A DNA stretch of 64,000 bases from Duganella radicis (GCF_009720825.1 NZ_WNKY01000008.1:1-64000), one strand, 5' to 3'; positions 47,495-57,089 are shown, counted from the stretch's first letter. The notes: generated by a model from the letters alone, not told the origin. Made by a program: numbers and translations.

Positions 47495-47830
47495 ATGCGC
47501 TATCTGAACAAGCATCGCTATAGCCGCCACGGCGAGCATGGCGAAGATCCGCTATCGGGCGTGGCCAATCTGTTCGACGCCAGCATCGTGTTCATTGTGG
47601 CGATGATGCTGGCGCTGTTCTCGGCCTGGAACATGATGGACCTGCTAGACCCGAACTCCGAAGTCACCATCGCCAAAAAAACCGCCGACGGTCGCGTCGA
47701 GGTGCTGACCAAGAAGGGTGCGGAGATCAAGGTGAGCAAGGTAAGCGACAAGCCGCTGTCCGGCTCCGGCAAACGTTTGGGCACTGCATACCAGCTGCCA
47801 GATGGGAAGGTGGTTTATGTTCCGGAATAA
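47495..47830 (+). CDS. DUF2149 membrane protein (ExbD-like partner)
   Basis: The 111-aa protein has a short cytoplasmic N-terminus and one membrane helix (ASIVFIVAMMLALFSAWNMM, residues ~28-47). A periplasmic tail of ~60 residues contains repeated Lys/Val strands (GRVEVLTKKGAEIKVSKV). Single-helix topology and pairing with an ExbB-like gene suggest an ExbD-like function. It overlaps the start of the CobN-like gene by 14 nt. Confidence 0.82.
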   Translation: MRYLNKHRYSRHGEHGEDPLSGVANLFDASIVFIVAMMLALFSAWNMMDLLDPNSEVTIAKKTADGRVEVLTKKGAEIKVSKVSDKPLSGSGKRLGTAYQLPDGKVVYVPE

Positions 47831-50800
47831 GCTTTGGGCTGTGCTCCTGCTGTTGCTATGCGTGGCCGGCTACGTGCAATCCGCGTCCGCACCGCGCACG
47901 CTGGCGCTGATGCTGGGTGATGTCGAATCGCGGCCGACCGTGCTGGCGGTGCGCGGCTTGCAGGATGAATTGAAGGCGTTGAATCTCAGTATCCGCATCG
48001 TGCCGGTGAACGGCCTGACGCCGGCCGATCGCAGTGCGCTGGCTGCCGCCGACGTGGCGGTCATCAGCGTCAAGGGCCGCCAGGCCATGGCCGGCCTGAC
48101 CGCCGAACTGCAAGCCCTGCAAAAAGCACACAAGCCGGTGTTCGCGGTGGGCGCGATTGACGACAGTCTGCGCGAACTCGGTGTGCGCGACGATAAAACC
48201 ATTCAGGCCTATCACGCCGAGGGCGGTGTGGAGAACATTGGCAATCTGCTGCGCTACATCCTGCGCAACAGCTTTGGCTCCAAAGTGAGCGTGGCGCCGG
48301 TGCACGCCATGCCGGAGTTTGGCCTGTACGACGTGCAAGCCAACCGCACCGTCGGCAGCTACGACGAATACGTGCGTGGCTATGCTCACCATCAACCGGG
48401 CGCGCCATGGATTGCCGTGCCGTTCTACCGCGCCAGCCTGGTGGCGGGACAGACGCTGCCGCTGGCCGCCATCGTCGCGCGGCTGGAGGCCAGTGGCTAT
48501 AACGTGGCGCCGGTGTTCGGCTATCCATATGAGGTGCCTTTGAAGCTGCTGTTGGACGAAAACGGCAAGAGCCGCGTCGACCTGATCGTCGCGCTGGGCA
48601 TGAAGGTGGGCGGCACCGCCAGCGTGGGCGCGCTGCTCGACCAGATCGGCGTGCCGGCGATTAACGCCATCACACTGAGCCAGCAATCGTTGGCGCAGTG
48701 GCAGGACTCCAAGGTGGGGCTCGACATCATCGAGCGCACCTGGCAACTGGCCGGCGCGGAAGCGGCGGGCCTGATCCAACCTACCGTGGTCGCCAGCCGC
48801 GAACGCATCAGCGATGCGCAGACCGGCCTGGCCTACGTGGAGGAGACGCCGATCGCGGAGCGCATCGAGCGCCTCAACGAACGCGTGGCCGCCTGGCTGG
48901 CCTTGCGCCAGCAGGCCAATGGCGACAAGCGCGTAGCCATGATCTACTTTAACTATCCGCACGGCTCGGAGACCATCGGCGCGGCCTACCTGAACGTGCT
49001 GCCGGAGAGCCTGTGGCAGATCGTCCGGCGCCTCAAGCACGACGGCTATCGCACCGGCGACGCGCTGCCTGCCAGCGAGGGCGAGCTGCAAGGCGAAATC
49101 CAGAAGTGGGGCAATTATCCCGGCAAGTCCAAAGGCGATTACATGGCGGGCCTGAAGCACCTCGCCGAAAGCGGCCAGGCCTTGCTGGTGCCGCTGTCCG
49201 ATTATCAGCGGTGGTTCGCGCGCCTGCCGCAGCCGCTGCGCGCCTCGATCGAACAATCGTGGGGCAAGCCGGAGAAAGCGCCGGTCCTGTGGCGCAACGT
49301 GAAAGGTGAGGCTTTCTTCGTTTATCCCGCGCGCCGCTTCGGCAATGTGCTGATGGCGCCGCAGCCGGGCCGCGCATGGGAGCAGAATCTGGAGAAGCTG
49401 CACAATGAAGTCAGCATGCCGCCGTCGCACGAGTACATCGCGTTTTACCTGTGGCTGCAAAAGGACTTCAATGCGCACGCGGTCATGCACATCGGTACAC
49501 ACGGCACGCAGGAGTGGCTGACTGGTAAAGAGGCCGGCCTGTCCGACAGCGATCCAACCGAAGCGCTGATCGGCGCCATGCCCAACATCTATCCGTATGT
49601 GATGGACGATGTGGGCGAGGGCATCCAAGCCAAGCGCCGCGGCATGGCGACCATCATCGACCATATGACGCCGCCGTTTGATGTGGCAGGCCTGAATCCC
49701 GACTTGCGCGAACTGGGTGCGCTACTCAACGACTATCGCGTGGCCGAGCAAAAAAGCCCGCTGCTGGCGGCCAGCCATCTGAAGGCTATCAACCGTCTCG
49801 CGGCAAAGAGCGGTGTGTTGAAGGACATGAGGAAGACCGAGCTGAAATCCGAAGCCGATATGGAAGGGCTGGAGGAATATCTCGACGACACAGGCAACAA
49901 GCTGACGCCTTTCGGCCTGCATACCTTCGGCGTGGCGCCGGCGGCGGAACAGCGCAATGCGACAGCACGCGCCGTGGTCAGTCTCGATAATGCCTCCACA
50001 CCGGAGCAGAAGACCCGGCGCATCGCGCAGCTGGAAACGGACATCGAGCAAAGCGCGCAGCTGGAGCTGGACCGCCTGATGCAAGCGCTGTCGGGCCGCT
50101 ACATTCCGACCGGCGCCAGCGCGGACCTGGTGCGCAATCCGAACGCGCTGCCGACTGGCCGCAATTTCTTCGGCCTCGACCCCTCGCGCATTCCGAGCAA
50201 GACCACTTACGAAGCCGGCGCCAGACTGGCGCAGCAACTGGTGGAGGATTACCGCAAGCGCCACGGCGCTTATCCGGAAAAGCTCAGCATGAACCTGTGG
50301 GGCGTGGAGACTTCGCGCCACGAAGGGGTGATGGAAGCGCAGGCCATGGCGTTGATGGGTATCCGTCCAACGTGGGACGAACGTGGCCGCGTCACCGGCG
50401 TGGAGGCCCTGAGCCGCAAGCAACTGGGCCGTCCCCGTGTGGATGTGACGCTGGTGTCCTCCGGCCTGTTCCGCGACTTGTTCCCCAACTTGCTCACGCT
50501 GATGGATCAAGCCGCACAGCTGGCGCAGAAGCAGGACGACGAAGGCGGCAACGTCATGGCGGCGCACAGCCGCAAGACCGCCGCCGCGCTGACGGCCAGC
50601 GGCATTTCGGCGGAAGAGGCGCAGCGCATGGCGTCGGTGCGCATCTTCGGCGTGCCGAGCGGCGCTTACGGCACGCAGATCGAGAAGCTGATCCCGCTGA
50701 CCAACGCGTGGCAGAACGAGAAGGAAGTGGCGGATGTCTTCATCAACCGCATGAGCCATCCGTTCGGCGCCGGCTACTGGGGCGACGACAAGGCCAATCC

Positions 50801-51806
50801 GGACCAGCGCCGCGCGCTGTTCAAGCAGGCGCTGTCCGGCAGCCAGATCGCGTTGCACAGCCGCTCCAGCAATCTGTTCGCCACGCTGGATAACGATGAC
50901 TTCTTCCAGTACCTCGGCGGCACCGCGATGGCGATCCGCAGCGTGGACGGCAAGACGCCGGAGGTGATGGTGAGCGACCTCGCCAATCCGCGCCGCGCCA
51001 CCCACAAAACGCTGGAGCAGTACATGGGGCAGGAGATGCAGTCGCGCTACCTGAATCCGCGCTGGGCCGACACCATGCTGAAGGAAGGTTATTCCGGCGC
51101 GCGCTACATCAACCGCGTGGTGGACTATTTGTGGGCGTGGCAGGTGACGGTGCCGGAAGTGGTCGACGATGGCAAGTGGCAGCGCATGTACGACACCTAC
51201 GTGGCGGACCGCCACGGCTTGAAGGTGCGCGAGCGCTTTGCCGCCGCCGGCAACCTGCGCGCATTCCAGGCGATGACCGACCGCATGCTGAGCGCTATCG
51301 AACGCGGCTACTGGAAGCCAAGCGACGCAGTGTTCAGGAAACTGGAGCAGATGAATGCCGTCGCCATCAAAGATGCCGGCGTGTCGTGCAGTGCCGACTC
51401 GTGCAGCAAGGCGACGTTAAAAATAGCGCCGCAATTCACTGCGGACTTCGTTCCAAATGTCGGAACCAATGCTGCCATCGTTCGCGGTGCTGCAAATGCC
51501 GCGCGCGTTGGCGGCGCGGCGCCATCACCGCAGGTGGCGATGCAAAACGCCGCCGCCGAGTTGAAGGTCTTGCAGGCCAAGGCCGAAGTCCAGCAAGCGC
51601 AGCCCGCTCCGAGGCCAGCGGTCAAAACCAAGCCCGAAGCAGCCGACGCAAAAGTCAGCGGCTTTGAGATGCAAACCCTGTCCAACCTGACGCCGGTGCA
51701 AAAGACCGTTGGCACGCTTGTGCTGCTGGCGCTTGCCACTGCACTGGTGGGCGTCGGCTACGTCAGCCGCAAGAACAAACTTCGTCAATTGAAAGGCTTT
51801 GTATGA
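47817..51806 (+). CDS. CobN/HmuS-family chelatase-like protein, exported and membrane-anchored
   Basis: The 1329-aa protein matches the large subunit of aerobic cobaltochelatase (CobN) along most of its length. It has the conserved HIGTHGTQEWLTGKEAGLS (His558, His562, Glu566) and NIYPYVMDDVGEGIQAKRRG. Unlike cytoplasmic CobN, it starts with a signal-like segment (LWAVLLLLLCVAGYVQSASA) and ends with a transmembrane helix plus basic tail (LVLLALATALVGVGY, then KNKLRQLK), so the enzyme body should sit in the periplasm. No CobS/CobT AAA+ partners are nearby. Its relatives with this topology are HmuS proteins of haem operons. I chose the ATG at 47817, with GGAAGG upstream; 47802 is an alternative. 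Substrate (corrinoid or other tetrapyrrole) is inferred from the riboswitch. Confidence 0.85.
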   Translation: MFRNKLWAVLLLLLCVAGYVQSASAPRTLALMLGDVESRPTVLAVRGLQDELKALNLSIRIVPVNGLTPADRSALAAADVAVISVKGRQAMAGLTAELQALQKAHKPVFAVGAIDDSLRELGVRDDKTIQAYHAEGGVENIGNLLRYILRNSFGSKVSVAPVHAMPEFGLYDVQANRTVGSYDEYVRGYAHHQPGAPWIAVPFYRASLVAGQTLPLAAIVARLEASGYNVAPVFGYPYEVPLKLLLDENGKSRVDLIVALGMKVGGTASVGALLDQIGVPAINAITLSQQSLAQWQDSKVGLDIIERTWQLAGAEAAGLIQPTVVASRERISDAQTGLAYVEETPIAERIERLNERVAAWLALRQQANGDKRVAMIYFNYPHGSETIGAAYLNVLPESLWQIVRRLKHDGYRTGDALPASEGELQGEIQKWGNYPGKSKGDYMAGLKHLAESGQALLVPLSDYQRWFARLPQPLRASIEQSWGKPEKAPVLWRNVKGEAFFVYPARRFGNVLMAPQPGRAWEQNLEKLHNEVSMPPSHEYIAFYLWLQKDFNAHAVMHIGTHGTQEWLTGKEAGLSDSDPTEALIGAMPNIYPYVMDDVGEGIQAKRRGMATIIDHMTPPFDVAGLNPDLRELGALLNDYRVAEQKSPLLAASHLKAINRLAAKSGVLKDMRKTELKSEADMEGLEEYLDDTGNKLTPFGLHTFGVAPAAEQRNATARAVVSLDNASTPEQKTRRIAQLETDIEQSAQLELDRLMQALSGRYIPTGASADLVRNPNALPTGRNFFGLDPSRIPSKTTYEAGARLAQQLVEDYRKRHGAYPEKLSMNLWGVETSRHEGVMEAQAMALMGIRPTWDERGRVTGVEALSRKQLGRPRVDVTLVSSGLFRDLFPNLLTLMDQAAQLAQKQDDEGGNVMAAHSRKTAAALTASGISAEEAQRMASVRIFGVPSGAYGTQIEKLIPLTNAWQNEKEVADVFINRMSHPFGAGYWGDDKANPDQRRALFKQALSGSQIALHSRSSNLFATLDNDDFFQYLGGTAMAIRSVDGKTPEVMVSDLANPRRATHKTLEQYMGQEMQSRYLNPRWADTMLKEGYSGARYINRVVDYLWAWQVTVPEVVDDGKWQRMYDTYVADRHGLKVRERFAAAGNLRAFQAMTDRMLSAIERGYWKPSDAVFRKLEQMNAVAIKDAGVSCSADSCSKATLKIAPQFTADFVPNVGTNAAIVRGAANAARVGGAAPSPQVAMQNAAAELKVLQAKAEVQQAQPAPRPAVKTKPEAADAKVSGFEMQTLSNLTPVQKTVGTLVLLALATALVGVGYVSRKNKLRQLKGFV

Positions 51807-53839
51807 TCGGTAAGTCCCTCGTCGCGCTGGCGGCAGTGCTGCCGCTGGCGGCGCATGCGGAAGATGTCAGCACCACCATCGAAGTGCGCGGCCACTACGA
51901 CAACGGCGTCGGCACTTCCGTCGCGGCCAGCCAGGGCGCGGTAACGGCGGACCTGATCGCCAATCGTCCGGCCCTGCGTCCGGGCGAGTTGCTGGAGTTT
52001 GTGCCGGGCGTGATCGTCACGCAGCACAGCGGCGACGGCAAGGCCAATCAGTACTTCCTGCGCGGTTTCAATCTCGATCACGGCACTGACTTTGCCACTT
52101 TCGTCGACGGCATGCCTATCAATATGCGGACGCACGCGCATGGCCAGGGCTATACGGATCTGAACTTCCTGGTCCCGGAACTGGTGGACCGCATCAATTA
52201 CAAGAAAGGCCCGTACTACGCCGACGAAGGCGACTTCGCTTCCGCCGGCGCAGCGCATATGACGCTGGCGAATAAGCTGAAGGAAAATACCGCCAGCGTT
52301 AGCGTGGGCGAAAACCAGTACGTGCGCTCCGTGGTCACTGGCTCCACACCTTGGGGCGCGGGCAATCTGGTGTACGGCGCGGAGCTGGGCCACAACAATG
52401 GCCCATGGGTGACGCCGGAAGCCTTCCACAAAAGTCTCGGTGTGCTGCGCTACGCGCAGGGCGCGAGCGACGATCAGTTCAGCGTGACCGGCATGTTCTA
52501 CAAAGGCGCGTGGCACGCCAGCAACCAGATCCCTTTGCGTGCGGTGGAAAGCGGCGAGCTCAATCCGTATGGCGCGATCGATGCCAGCGATGGCGGCCGC
52601 ACTTCGCGTTACAGCGTGTCCGCCACGCTGCGCAAGCGTAGCAGTGATGCGCTGTTGCAGGCCAATGCCTATCTGGTGCAATCGGAGCTGACGCTGTTTA
52701 ATGACTTCACCTACTTCCTCGATGATCCGGTGAATGGTGACCAGTCACGCCAGAACGAGAAGCGCCGCATGGGTGGCTTCGATGTGGCGCAGACTTGGTT
52801 CAGTCACTGGGGCGGACTGGATGTCAGCAACAAGGTGGGCGTGCAGGGACGTTACGATTACCTGTCGCCGCTGTCGCTGTATGCCACGCGCAACCAGCAG
52901 CCGCTGCGCGCGATCACCGAATCCACGGTGAAGGAGGGGAGCGTGGCGGCTTATCTTGAAAACACCGTGCAGTGGCAAGATTGGCTGCGCACCACGGCCG
53001 GCCTGCGCTATGACCGCTATCGCTTTGACGTGAACACCAATCTCGCCGAGAACGCGGGCAAGGTCAGCGCCGGCACCACCTCGCCGAAATTGTCGGTGGT
53101 GCTGGGACCATGGGCCAAGACCGAATTCTTTGTCAACTACGGCGAGGGCTTCCACAGCAACGACGCGCGCGGCACCACGGTGCACCTGACGCCGAAGGAG
53201 CGCGAGCCTGTCGATCCGGTCACGCCGCTGGTGAAAACGCGCGGCGCGGAACTCGGTGTGCGCACCGAGTTCCTGACCGGCCTGCAAAGTTCGCTGGCGG
53301 TATGGAAGCTGCGCTCCGATTCGGAGCTGGTATTCTCCGGCGATGCGGGCGATACCTCGCCGAGCCGGGGCAGCTACCGGTCCGGCGTCGAGTGGAACAA
53401 CCACTACATCGCCAATGCCTGGCTGCTGTTGGATCTGGATCTGGCCTACTCGCGCGGGCATTACACCGAACATGACGAGGCGGGCGATTACATTCCCGGC
53501 GCGATCGGCAAGGTGGCGTCGTTCGGCGCCACCATCACGGATCTCGGTCCGTGGTCGGCGGCGTTCCAGATGCGTTACTTCGGCCCGCGTCCGCTGATTG
53601 AGGATAACAGCCGGCGTTCGGCCACCACGGCGATTGCGTATGCGCGCATCGGCTACAAGTTTAACCGCCGCTGGTCAGCGCAGCTGGATGCCTTCAACCT
53701 GTTCGACCGCAAGGTCAGCGACGTGGATTACTACTACGCCTCGCGCCTGCCGGGCGAGCCGGCTGAGGGCGTGGACGACATCCACTACCATCCGGCCGAA
53801 CGGCGCACCTTCCGCCTGACGGTGAAGGCGGTGTTCTAG
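51803..53839 (+). CDS. TonB-dependent outer-membrane receptor, B12-regulated
   Basis: The 678-aa protein has a signal peptide (SLVALAAVLPLAAHAED), a plug domain (PGVIVTQHSGDGKANQYFLR, then RGFNLDHGTDFATFVDG) and a 22-strand barrel ending in LTVKAVF. The extended TonB box is not obvious near the mature N-terminus. It overlaps the CobN-like stop by 4 nt (ATGA), and the whole operon is controlled by a cobalamin riboswitch. Uptake of cobalamin or another corrinoid is therefore likely, although the sequence is not close to E. coli BtuB. Confidence 0.9.
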   Translation: MIGKSLVALAAVLPLAAHAEDVSTTIEVRGHYDNGVGTSVAASQGAVTADLIANRPALRPGELLEFVPGVIVTQHSGDGKANQYFLRGFNLDHGTDFATFVDGMPINMRTHAHGQGYTDLNFLVPELVDRINYKKGPYYADEGDFASAGAAHMTLANKLKENTASVSVGENQYVRSVVTGSTPWGAGNLVYGAELGHNNGPWVTPEAFHKSLGVLRYAQGASDDQFSVTGMFYKGAWHASNQIPLRAVESGELNPYGAIDASDGGRTSRYSVSATLRKRSSDALLQANAYLVQSELTLFNDFTYFLDDPVNGDQSRQNEKRRMGGFDVAQTWFSHWGGLDVSNKVGVQGRYDYLSPLSLYATRNQQPLRAITESTVKEGSVAAYLENTVQWQDWLRTTAGLRYDRYRFDVNTNLAENAGKVSAGTTSPKLSVVLGPWAKTEFFVNYGEGFHSNDARGTTVHLTPKEREPVDPVTPLVKTRGAELGVRTEFLTGLQSSLAVWKLRSDSELVFSGDAGDTSPSRGSYRSGVEWNNHYIANAWLLLDLDLAYSRGHYTEHDEAGDYIPGAIGKVASFGATITDLGPWSAAFQMRYFGPRPLIEDNSRRSATTAIAYARIGYKFNRRWSAQLDAFNLFDRKVSDVDYYYASRLPGEPAEGVDDIHYHPAERRTFRLTVKAVF

Positions 53840-53885
53840 CCGCCGCAGGCGCCATGAAATCAGTTCTTCCTGATCTGAATATAGG

Positions 53886-53904
53886 GATTTCCTGATGGGA
53901 AATC
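53886..53904. promoter_or_regulatory. short inverted repeat between the receptor and MCP genes
   Basis: GATTTCC-TGATG-GGAAATC is a perfect 7-bp inverted repeat in a short AT-rich gap. It may be a weak terminator or an operator for the MCP gene. No T-run follows. Confidence 0.3.
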
Positions 53905-53947
53905 TTAGGTGTCTGCCGTAAGATGCTTGTTTGTCTTCGAGAGCCGC

Positions 53948-55513
53948 ATGAAAATCAAGGACTGGAAAATCGGTATCCGGCTCGGCAGCGCGTTCGGGCT
54001 GATATTGATCCTCATGGCAGGATGTGTCTGGCTGAGTATCTGGAGCCTGGGCCTGCTGAATGAGCGCACAGCAAAAATCGTTCACGACAAATATCCCAAG
54101 ACCGTGCTGGCTTACGAAGTGCTGGACATCGTCAATCGCAACGCCAGCGCTATGCGCAATATGCTGTCGCAGGAGAGCCCGGAAGCCAGCGCGCGCGAGC
54201 GGCGCATCCTGGGCGATAACAACGATGCGCTGGCGGTTGATTTCGATCGCTTGAACTCCCTGGTCAAATCGCCGGCCGGAAAGGCCCAGTTCAAGGCCAT
54301 CCAGGAGGCCAACGTGGTCTACCAGGCGTCGCAGAAGGCGTTTCTGGAACTTGCCGAGGACCGGAAGGCGGAAGCGGCGGCCTTGCTGCAAACCCGCATG
54401 GAGCAGGACCAGCGCCGCTACGTTGATGTTGTGCGGGTCCTGATCAAGCATCAGGACGATAGCCTGATCGAAAGCGGCGAGGAGGCGGAGCGGCTGTACC
54501 GCTCGACGGAAAAAATGGTGCTGGGACTGGCCGCGCTGGCCCTGGCGCTGGCGGTGGCCATGGCGTACATCATCACCCGTTCCATTACCGTGCCGCTCGA
54601 ACAGGCGGTCGGGATCGCCCGCACCGTGGCCGAGGGCGATCTGCGCGGCGCGATCGCCGCCGACTCGAAAGACGAGACCGGGCTGTTGTTGCACGCCATG
54701 GGCGACATGAAGGACAGTCTGGTGCGCATCGTCACCAGCGTGCGCGGCGGCGCCGATACCATCGACACCGCGTCGGCCCAGATCGCCGCCGGCAATCTGG
54801 ATTTGTCGTCGCGCACCGAGGAGCAAGCCGGTTCGCTGGAAGAGACCGCGTCATCGATGGAGCAGCTGGCCGCAGCGGTGCAGCACAACGCCGAGTACGT
54901 CCACCAGGCCAATCAGCTTGCCGCTTCGGCGACGCAGGTGGCCAGCCAGGGCGGGGACGAGATCGCGCATCTGACCGCCACCATGGAGGCCATCAGCCAG
55001 GCCGCCAGCAATATCGGCGACATCACCGGTGTGATTGACAGCATCGCGTTCCAGACCAATATCCTGGCGCTCAACGCCGCGGTGGAGGCGGCGCGTGCCG
55101 GCGAGCAGGGACGCGGCTTTGCGGTTGTCGCGGCCGAGGTGAGAACGCTGGCGCAGCGCTCGGCGGGCGCCGCCAAGGAAATCCAGGGCCTGATCGCCGA
55201 CTCGGCGGCCAAAGTCGCCGAGGGCAGCAAGCTGGCCGGCCAAGTGGGGGAGACCATGCGGCAGGTGGTCGACAGCATCAAGGGCGTGACCGGGATGATG
55301 GGCGAGATTTCGGCGGCGAGTCAGGAGCAGTCGCATGGCATCGGCCAGATCAATCAGGCCGTCACGCAAATGGATAGCATGACACAGCAAAATGCGGCGC
55401 TGGTGGAACAGGCGGCGGCGGCCTCGCAGTCGTTACAGGAACAGGCGCGCGGCCTGAGTCAGTGCGTCAGCGTCTTCAAGCTCAATGGGGACAGGCTGGT
55501 TTTGGCATCGTAA
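53948..55513 (+). CDS. methyl-accepting chemotaxis protein
   Basis: The 521-aa chemoreceptor starts at the ATG at 53948 ([17 protein letters not shown]). TM1 covers residues ~12-34, a periplasmic four-helix-bundle sensor ~35-190, TM2 ~191-212, then HAMP and a signalling coiled coil. The hairpin tip [20 protein letters not shown] contacts CheA/CheW. The C-terminus (DRLVLAS) lacks the CheR/CheB pentapeptide, so adaptation may rely on neighbouring receptors. The ligand is unknown. Confidence 0.94.
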   Translation: MKIKDWKIGIRLGSAFGLILILMAGCVWLSIWSLGLLNERTAKIVHDKYPKTVLAYEVLDIVNRNASAMRNMLSQESPEASARERRILGDNNDALAVDFDRLNSLVKSPAGKAQFKAIQEANVVYQASQKAFLELAEDRKAEAAALLQTRMEQDQRRYVDVVRVLIKHQDDSLIESGEEAERLYRSTEKMVLGLAALALALAVAMAYIITRSITVPLEQAVGIARTVAEGDLRGAIAADSKDETGLLLHAMGDMKDSLVRIVTSVRGGADTIDTASAQIAAGNLDLSSRTEEQAGSLEETASSMEQLAAAVQHNAEYVHQANQLAASATQVASQGGDEIAHLTATMEAISQAASNIGDITGVIDSIAFQTNILALNAAVEAARAGEQGRGFAVVAAEVRTLAQRSAGAAKEIQGLIADSAAKVAEGSKLAGQVGETMRQVVDSIKGVTGMMGEISAASQEQSHGIGQINQAVTQMDSMTQQNAALVEQAAAASQSLQEQARGLSQCVSVFKLNGDRLVLAS

Positions 55514-55565
55514 CGCCGTGGCCGTCTGTGCGACGGATTGCGCGCGATGATGCTACCATGAGGGC

Positions 55566-56273
55566 ATGACGACTCCCTATCAACTGCTGTACTGGCCAGG
55601 CCTGCAAGGGCGCGGCGAATTTGTCCGGCTGGCGCTGGAGGAGGCTGGCGTGCCCTATGTGGACGTGGCGCGGCAGAAGGGCGGCATGCCGAAGATGATG
55701 GCCAGCCTGGATTTCGAGCAGACCGATCACCCCTCGTTTGCGCCTCCGGTGCTGCAAGCGGGCGAATTGCTGATCGGGCAGACCGCCAACATCCTGATGT
55801 ACCTGGGGACGAAGCACAAGCTGGCGCCGCGCGCGGAGGCTGGCCGCTTATGGGCCAACCAGCTGCAACTGACGATCGCGGACATCGTCAACGAGGCGCA
55901 CGAGACCCACCATCCGATCTCCACCAATCTGTATTACGAAGACCAGAAGACGGAAGCGAAAAAGCGCGCGAAGGATTTCCGCGAGCACCGCATTCCGAAG
56001 TTCCTCGATTACTTTGAGGGTGTGGTGCAGGGCGGCTGGGCGGTGGGCTCGCGCCTGTCGTATGTCGACCTGTCGCTGTTCCAATTGATCGAAGGCCTGC
56101 GCTACGCCTTCCCGAAAACCATGGCGCGGCTGGAGCCCTCGTATCCCAAGTTGATCGCCTTGCACGACAAAGTGGCGGCGCGTCCCAATATCGCCGCCTA
56201 CCTGCAATCCAAACGCCGCATCCCCTTCAACGAGACCGGCATTTTCCGCCGCTATCCGGAGCTGGATAAGTAG
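55566..56273 (+). CDS. glutathione S-transferase family protein
   Basis: The 235-aa protein has an N-terminal thioredoxin-like domain (YQLLYWPGLQGRGEFVRLAL, the opening of Pi/Sigma-like GSTs; Tyr at residue 5 or 9 may be the catalytic residue). The SNAIL/TRAIL-position motif is GQTANILMYLG, and the C-terminal domain is helical. The substrate is unknown. Its stop codon directly abuts the convergent copZ stop codon. Confidence 0.88.
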   Translation: MTTPYQLLYWPGLQGRGEFVRLALEEAGVPYVDVARQKGGMPKMMASLDFEQTDHPSFAPPVLQAGELLIGQTANILMYLGTKHKLAPRAEAGRLWANQLQLTIADIVNEAHETHHPISTNLYYEDQKTEAKKRAKDFREHRIPKFLDYFEGVVQGGWAVGSRLSYVDLSLFQLIEGLRYAFPKTMARLEPSYPKLIALHDKVAARPNIAAYLQSKRRIPFNETGIFRRYPELDK

Positions 56274-56474
56274 TCAGGCCGTGCTGGCGACGGGATAGCC
56301 GGCGTCAGCGATGGCGGATTTGAATGGGGCCAGTGGTGCGGCGCTGTCGATCTTGACGGATTTGGTGGCCAGGTCGATTTCCACCTTGGCCGCCGCGTCC
56401 ACGGTCTGCACGGCCTTGGTCACCGCGCCCACGCAGTGGCCGCAGCTCATATTTTCTACTTGAAGCTGATACAT
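56274..56474 (-). CDS. copZ: copper chaperone CopZ (HMA domain)
   Basis: This 66-aa protein is a single heavy-metal-associated ferredoxin-like domain with MSCGHC (MXCXXC) near the N-terminus (MYQLQVENMSCGHCVG). CopZ proteins bind Cu(I) in the cytoplasm and hand it to CopA or CueR. A near-perfect CueR promoter lies 31 nt upstream, linking it to the copA-cueR locus about 10 kb away. Confidence 0.92.
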   Translation of the reverse strand: MYQLQVENMSCGHCVGAVTKAVQTVDAAAKVEIDLATKSVKIDSAAPLAPFKSAIADAGYPVASTA

Positions 56475-56504
56475 CGTGTACTCCCAAACAGTTTCGATGA
56501 GTAC

Positions 56505-56535
56505 ACTTTAATCCTTCCAGCGGTGGGAAGGTCAA
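56505..56535 (-). promoter_or_regulatory. CueR-type promoter of copZ
   Basis: On the minus strand: -35 TTGACC (56535-56530), dyad CCTTCC-CACCGCT-GGAAGG, and -10 TAAAGT (56510-56505) with a 19-nt spacer. The perfect dyad centred in the long spacer is the hallmark of MerR-family copper activators. Confidence 0.85.
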
Positions 56536-56537
56536 GC

Positions 56538-56828
56538 TTAATCTTCCGGCGGATCGTCCAGCTTGGCGAGGTCGAGGCTGATCAGGGCCCAGATGCCGCC
56601 GGCGTAGTCGGGTTCCTGCGCCAGGGTTTCAACCTCGGAGGGGCGGATTTCGAAGGGTTTGCCTTGCTCGACCAATTGGCCCACGTGGCCGTAGATGGCC
56701 TTGGTGGCGTTGCTCATGGCTTTGTCCACTGTCTCGCCGGTCGTGACGCAGCCGGGGATGTCCGGCACCGTCACGTCATACTTCTTTTTGGCGTCCACCG
56801 TCTTCTGGATCAGGATAGGGATGTCCAT
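56538..56828 (-). CDS. orphan HicB-family antitoxin-like protein
   Basis: The 96-aa product has the HicB partial-RNaseH-like fold pattern: YDVTVPDIPGCVTTGETVDK, then AMSNATKAIYGHVGQL. HicB proteins neutralise the HicA mRNA interferase. No HicA-like small ORF is found on either side, so it is an orphan or a non-TA relative. There is no C-terminal DNA-binding domain. It lies between phoH and copZ on the same strand. Confidence 0.72.
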   Translation of the reverse strand: MDIPILIQKTVDAKKKYDVTVPDIPGCVTTGETVDKAMSNATKAIYGHVGQLVEQGKPFEIRPSEVETLAQEPDYAGGIWALISLDLAKLDDPPED

Positions 56829-57044
56829 GATGTCTCAACCTTAGCTAGGGCGCGAAAGACGGGCAAAATCAATGACTTGGGAGTTTAGTGTTATACAGGT
56901 CGCCGCCGGTTTCAAGCGTTTTCTTGGATGACGTTAACGGCAATTTGTGTGATTGCTATCGACTGTTGCCATAAGGATCGCGCACGCACTATGAGGCCCG
57001 GCCGCGACGCCCTTGCACGCCGCTGTTGCCTTCGCCCGACAAGA

Positions 57045-57089
57045 CACAAAAAAACAGCCCCGCCGGCATCGCTGCGGGCGGGGCTGTTA
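57045..57089 (-). terminator. Rho-independent terminator of phoH
   Basis: On the minus strand, an AACAGCCCCGCC / GGCGGGGCTGTT stem (arms 57078-57089 and 57053-57064) is followed by a run of T. It lies 24 nt after the phoH stop codon. Confidence 0.9.

Noticed and set aside
56829..57044. Search for a HicA partner next to the HicB-like gene
   Set aside because: No ORF of suitable length with a HicA dsRBD-like pattern was found on either strand near the HicB gene; the 56928-57134 + frame is low-quality and overlaps the phoH terminator.
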